From WTFY01 sp965205275 (GTDB lineage: Bacteria; Pseudomonadota; Gammaproteobacteria; UBA4575), in the NCBI GenBank assembly GCA_965205275.1, contig OZ242168.1, positions 124,001 to 188,000 on the forward strand: DNA of 64,000 nt, given 5' to 3'. Shown here in pieces: positions 61,694-64,000 of the stretch. Under the pieces are notes generated by a model. It had not been told where the DNA came from and did not search any database. It saw nothing but the letters and a program-made list of their open reading frames with translations. How positions within the stretch are numbered: the stretch's first letter is position 1; each line of letters opens with the position of its first letter. The position numbers and the translations under genes were made by a program.

Positions 61694-62494
61694 TTATCGG
61701 CTTTTTACTACTGCGTGAATCGTACCCAACATCAGATAAAATAATTTTGGATTGGCCGTTACGATATCGCCGGTCTCAAGATGGGTGTGACCACCGGTAT
61801 GATCTCCTACCAGACCCCCTGCCTCCTGGATAATCAGACAACCTGCAGCAATATCCCAGGTGTTCAGGCCGAATTCCCAGAACCCGTCCAGGCGCCCCGC
61901 TGCGACATACGCCAGGTCCAGGGCCGCGGATCCCGCACGACGTATTCCCGATGTGCGTAGCATGAGGGCCTTCAGTGTTGCAAGATAAGTATCAATATCC
62001 TGACCTTCACGAAACGGAAGACCGGTTCCCAGCAGGGTACCTTCAAGGGTTGTCGGTTTTGCTACCCGAATTTTTCTGTCATTCAAGGTTGCGCCGTTTC
62101 CCCTGCTGGCACAGAATAACTCATCTTTGAACGGATCATAAATAACGCCTGCCTCCAGACGTTGCCGGTGGCGCAGTGCAATTGAGACAGCATAATGTGG
62201 AAAGCCATGCAGGTAGTTCGTAGTTCCGTCAAGCGGGTCAATGACCCACTGGTATTCACTGGCTTCATGCCTGCCGGCAGTGTAACCACTTTCTTCGGCA
62301 AGGATGTCATGATTGGGGTACACACGGCGAATTGTACTGATTATTTCATGTTCTGCCTGATAGTCGACTTCACTCACAAAATCATTTTTCTGTTTTGCGT
62401 GTACGGAAAGTGAGCCCACGTGTTCCAGATTTCTGGAAATTATTTTTCCTGCCGCACGCGCGGCAGTAGTTGCAATATGTAAGGCGGTTTGCAT
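61694..62494 (-). CDS. suhB: Inositol-1-monophosphatase SuhB
   Basis: The Mg-dependent phosphatase hydrolyses inositol monophosphates and, in E. coli, also joins the rRNA antitermination complex. The 266 residues contain LAEESG, WVIDPLDGTTNYLHGFP and GLNTWDIAAGCLI, the metal and substrate sites. E. coli SuhB has 267. It is divergent from trmJ and convergent with secF. With the island ino1 it could produce free myo-inositol. Confidence 0.96.
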   Translation of the reverse strand: MQTALHIATTAARAAGKIISRNLEHVGSLSVHAKQKNDFVSEVDYQAEHEIISTIRRVYPNHDILAEESGYTAGRHEASEYQWVIDPLDGTTNYLHGFPHYAVSIALRHRQRLEAGVIYDPFKDELFCASRGNGATLNDRKIRVAKPTTLEGTLLGTGLPFREGQDIDTYLATLKALMLRTSGIRRAGSAALDLAYVAAGRLDGFWEFGLNTWDIAAGCLIIQEAGGLVGDHTGGHTHLETGDIVTANPKLFYLMLGTIHAVVKSR

Positions 62495-62593
62495 GGAAGT
62501 AAAGTTGGGCAGTCAAGGGTCTGAGCCAAGACAGCATACCAAAAATTGTATATATTTTTGGGACAAGTTTAGGGGAAGGATCCTGCTGTATCC

Positions 62594-63313
62594 GTGAACG
62601 CCTCCAACCAGATCAACATTGTACTCGTAGAACCCTCGCATCCTGGCAACATTGGGGCCGCCGCACGTGCTGCAAAAACCATGGGGATCGGGAATCTGGT
62701 TCTGGTCAATCCAAAGCTGTTCCCGGACCACCAGGCGACGGTACGTGCTGTGGATGCTGTCGATGTGCTGGAACGTGCCGTGGTCTGTACTTCATTAAAA
62801 GACGCAGTCAGCCATTGCACGTTTGTTGTCGGAACCAGCGCCCGTGAACGTGGCCTGCCCGGTCCGCAGATTGTGCCCCGGCAACTGGGTGGAGAAGTCT
62901 GGCGAGAGTTAAGACGAGGCTCCGTTGCGATAGTCTTTGGCCGGGAAAGCAGCGGTTTGTCGAACGAAGAGATGGACCTGTGCCAGTATGCGACCAACAT
63001 TCCTTCAGTGAGTTCGTTGAATCTGGCGGCGGCTGTACAGGTCATCTGTTATGAAATTTTCATGGCTGCACCAGAACAGCAGGGCCCTGTCGATACTTGT
63101 GCTGAAGATACGCTTGCAGGTTCGCAAGAACTGGAGCGGTTATTCGAGCACATGCAAACCGTGTTACTGGAGGTCGGATTTCTCGACCCCAGGCAACCAA
63201 AACTTTTAATGCGGCGCCTCAGGCATATATATTATCGTGCCCGTCTGACACAGGTGGAAGTCAACATCCTGCGCGGGATTTTAAGTTCCACACAAAGCCC
63301 CGCATCGCGGTGA
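62594..63313 (+). CDS. trmJ: tRNA (cytidine/uridine-2'-O-)-methyltransferase TrmJ
   Basis: TrmJ methylates the ribose of nucleotide 32. The 239 residues carry the SPOUT features EPSHPGNIGAAARAAKTMG, IVFGRESSGLSNEEMDLC and IPSVSSLNLAAAVQVICYE, and a helical C-terminal extension. GTG 62594 is the start. It lies before iscR as in E. coli. Confidence 0.95.
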   Translation: MNASNQINIVLVEPSHPGNIGAAARAAKTMGIGNLVLVNPKLFPDHQATVRAVDAVDVLERAVVCTSLKDAVSHCTFVVGTSARERGLPGPQIVPRQLGGEVWRELRRGSVAIVFGRESSGLSNEEMDLCQYATNIPSVSSLNLAAAVQVICYEIFMAAPEQQGPVDTCAEDTLAGSQELERLFEHMQTVLLEVGFLDPRQPKLLMRRLRHIYYRARLTQVEVNILRGILSSTQSPASR

Positions 63314-63402
63314 CCGGACAGGGTATCCCCGTTTCAGTGCATGCGGACACAAGATTCCCCCACTAACGGGATAGGGTGGGCCGGGTGGAGCTATTCCCTA
63401 AT

Positions 63403-63427
63403 ATACCTGAGCGATTTACTGGGTTAT
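63403..63427 (+). promoter_or_regulatory. Candidate type I IscR-binding site
   Basis: The 25 bases starting ATACCTGA and ending TTAT agree with the type I IscR consensus (ATAsyyGACTrwwwyAGTCrrsTAT) at about 20 positions, counting degenerate ones. A TATACT (63432-63437) with an upstream TG directly follows and is a likely extended -10 box of iscR, 48 bases before the GTG. Position and overlap fit autorepression by the [2Fe-2S] form. Confidence 0.7.
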
Positions 63428-63485
63428 TTGCTATACTTGCAGGTCAGAGAACCCGGTTTTATTGGACAGCAGAGGGCATTGTGAC

Positions 63486-63941
63486 GTGAAACTCAGTACC
63501 AAAGGGCGATATGCAGTTACCGCGATGTTCGATATTGCGCTGCATCATGACAAGGGTCCGGTGTCACTGTCCGACATCTCGGAGAGACAGGGAATATCCC
63601 TGTCTTATCTGGAACAGCTGTTTACGCTGTTACGCGATCAGGGTCTGGTGAAAAGCACACGCGGACCGGGTGGCGGGTACTCGCTGGCGGTGGGTTCGGA
63701 AGAGATTGCCATAGTCGATGTTATTGATGCCGTGGATGAGAGTGTGGATGCTACCCGTTGCGGGGGCAGTGCCGATTGTCAGAATCATCAGCGTTGTCTG
63801 ACGCATGACCTGTGGGAAAACCTGAGCGGTCAGATTCGCAGTTATCTCTCGGGCATCAGTCTTGCGCAGGCCGTGAGCGATGCGCATGTGCTGGAGGTAT
63901 CCAATCGGCAGGAGCATCGAATGGACCGGGTGAAAATTTAG
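63486..63941 (+). CDS. iscR: Fe-S cluster regulator IscR (Rrf2 family)
   Basis: The GTG at 63486 gives KLSTKGRYAVTAMFDIALHH, the Rrf2 winged helix; an in-frame upstream start would only add residues not found in homologues. The [2Fe-2S] ligands are at Cys92, Cys98 and Cys104 in RCGGSADCQNHQRCLTHDLW, followed by the helix to 151. IscR represses its own isc operon when cluster-loaded. Confidence 0.96.
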   Translation: MKLSTKGRYAVTAMFDIALHHDKGPVSLSDISERQGISLSYLEQLFTLLRDQGLVKSTRGPGGGYSLAVGSEEIAIVDVIDAVDESVDATRCGGSADCQNHQRCLTHDLWENLSGQIRSYLSGISLAQAVSDAHVLEVSNRQEHRMDRVKI

Positions 63942-63994
63942 ATAAGGAACAGGCTGTAACGAAACATCATGTATACACTTGCAGGAGCCAGAAA

Positions 63995-64000
63995 GTGACA
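63995..64000 (+). CDS. First codons of the next isc gene (probably iscS), cut by window end
   Basis: AGGAG at 63983-63987 is followed after seven bases by GTG ACA at the window edge. The position after iscR is where iscS (cysteine desulfurase) normally begins. Only two codons are seen, so the identity is inferred from order. Confidence 0.35.

Overview
The window is a piece of a gammaproteobacterial chromosome of moderate GC. This is judged from gene content and order: corB/ypjD-ffh, rpsP-rimM-trmD-rplS, amiC...mutL-miaA-hfq-hflX-hflK-hflC-hisZ-purA, rpsF-rpsR-rplI-dnaB, queA-tgt-yajC-secD-secF, and suhB/trmJ/iscR. The hisZ gene (short-form ATP phosphoribosyltransferase system), a DUF2232 gene between rpsR and rplI, and the deoxynucleoside kinase-panB-panC cluster point to a non-enteric lineage, perhaps near the sulfur-oxidising Chromatiales-type groups; that placement is inference. 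TTG and GTG start codons are frequent.

Layout. 1-5.1 kb: CorB/CorC-type protein and YpjD (minus), then ffh and the S16-RimM-TrmD-L19 operon. 5.3-10.3 kb: Ogt-type repair protein, a class I glutamine amidotransferase, a small conserved protein, HtpG, a GST-like protein, Hsp15, and a frameshifted gene. 10.4-19.6 kb: pcnB-folK-dNK-panB-panC, an unlisted-size 42-residue membrane protein, pgi, queG, nnrED, tsaE. 19.7-32.9 kb: the amiC-mutL-miaA-hfq-hflXKC-hisZ-purA block, interrupted by sohB, a RibD-like reductase and an unknown gene coupled to mutL. 33-45.4 kb: small membrane proteins, a DUF411 lipoprotein, tRNA-Leu(CAG), rnr, the rpsF-dnaB cluster, an acyl-CoA ligase, ispG and a one-TM unknown. 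56-64 kb: tRNA-Leu(CAA), queA-tgt-yajC-secDF, suhB, trmJ, iscR and the first codons of the next isc gene.

About 45.57-55.9 kb looks like a decayed genomic island. A tyrosine integrase sits beside the 3' end of tRNA-Arg(CCT), and a 17/19 match to the tRNA-end junction lies at 45567-45585, a candidate left attachment site. Between them are a C-terminal fragment of a DNA methyltransferase, a frameshifted two-TM gene, a secreted-protein gene cut by an IS3-family element, a 76-bp relic of a related IS end, a GC-rich pair (SAM methyltransferase plus inositol-3-phosphate synthase), and an IS21-family element with a nonsense mutation in istB. The Ino1-methyltransferase pair is the only cargo that looks intact; its product could feed the chromosomal SuhB inositol monophosphatase encoded 9 kb away.

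No CRISPR array, rRNA gene or complete defence system was seen. Several reading frames are broken at short G tracts (rpsF end, IS3 orfB), so either real decay or sequence error must be kept in mind.
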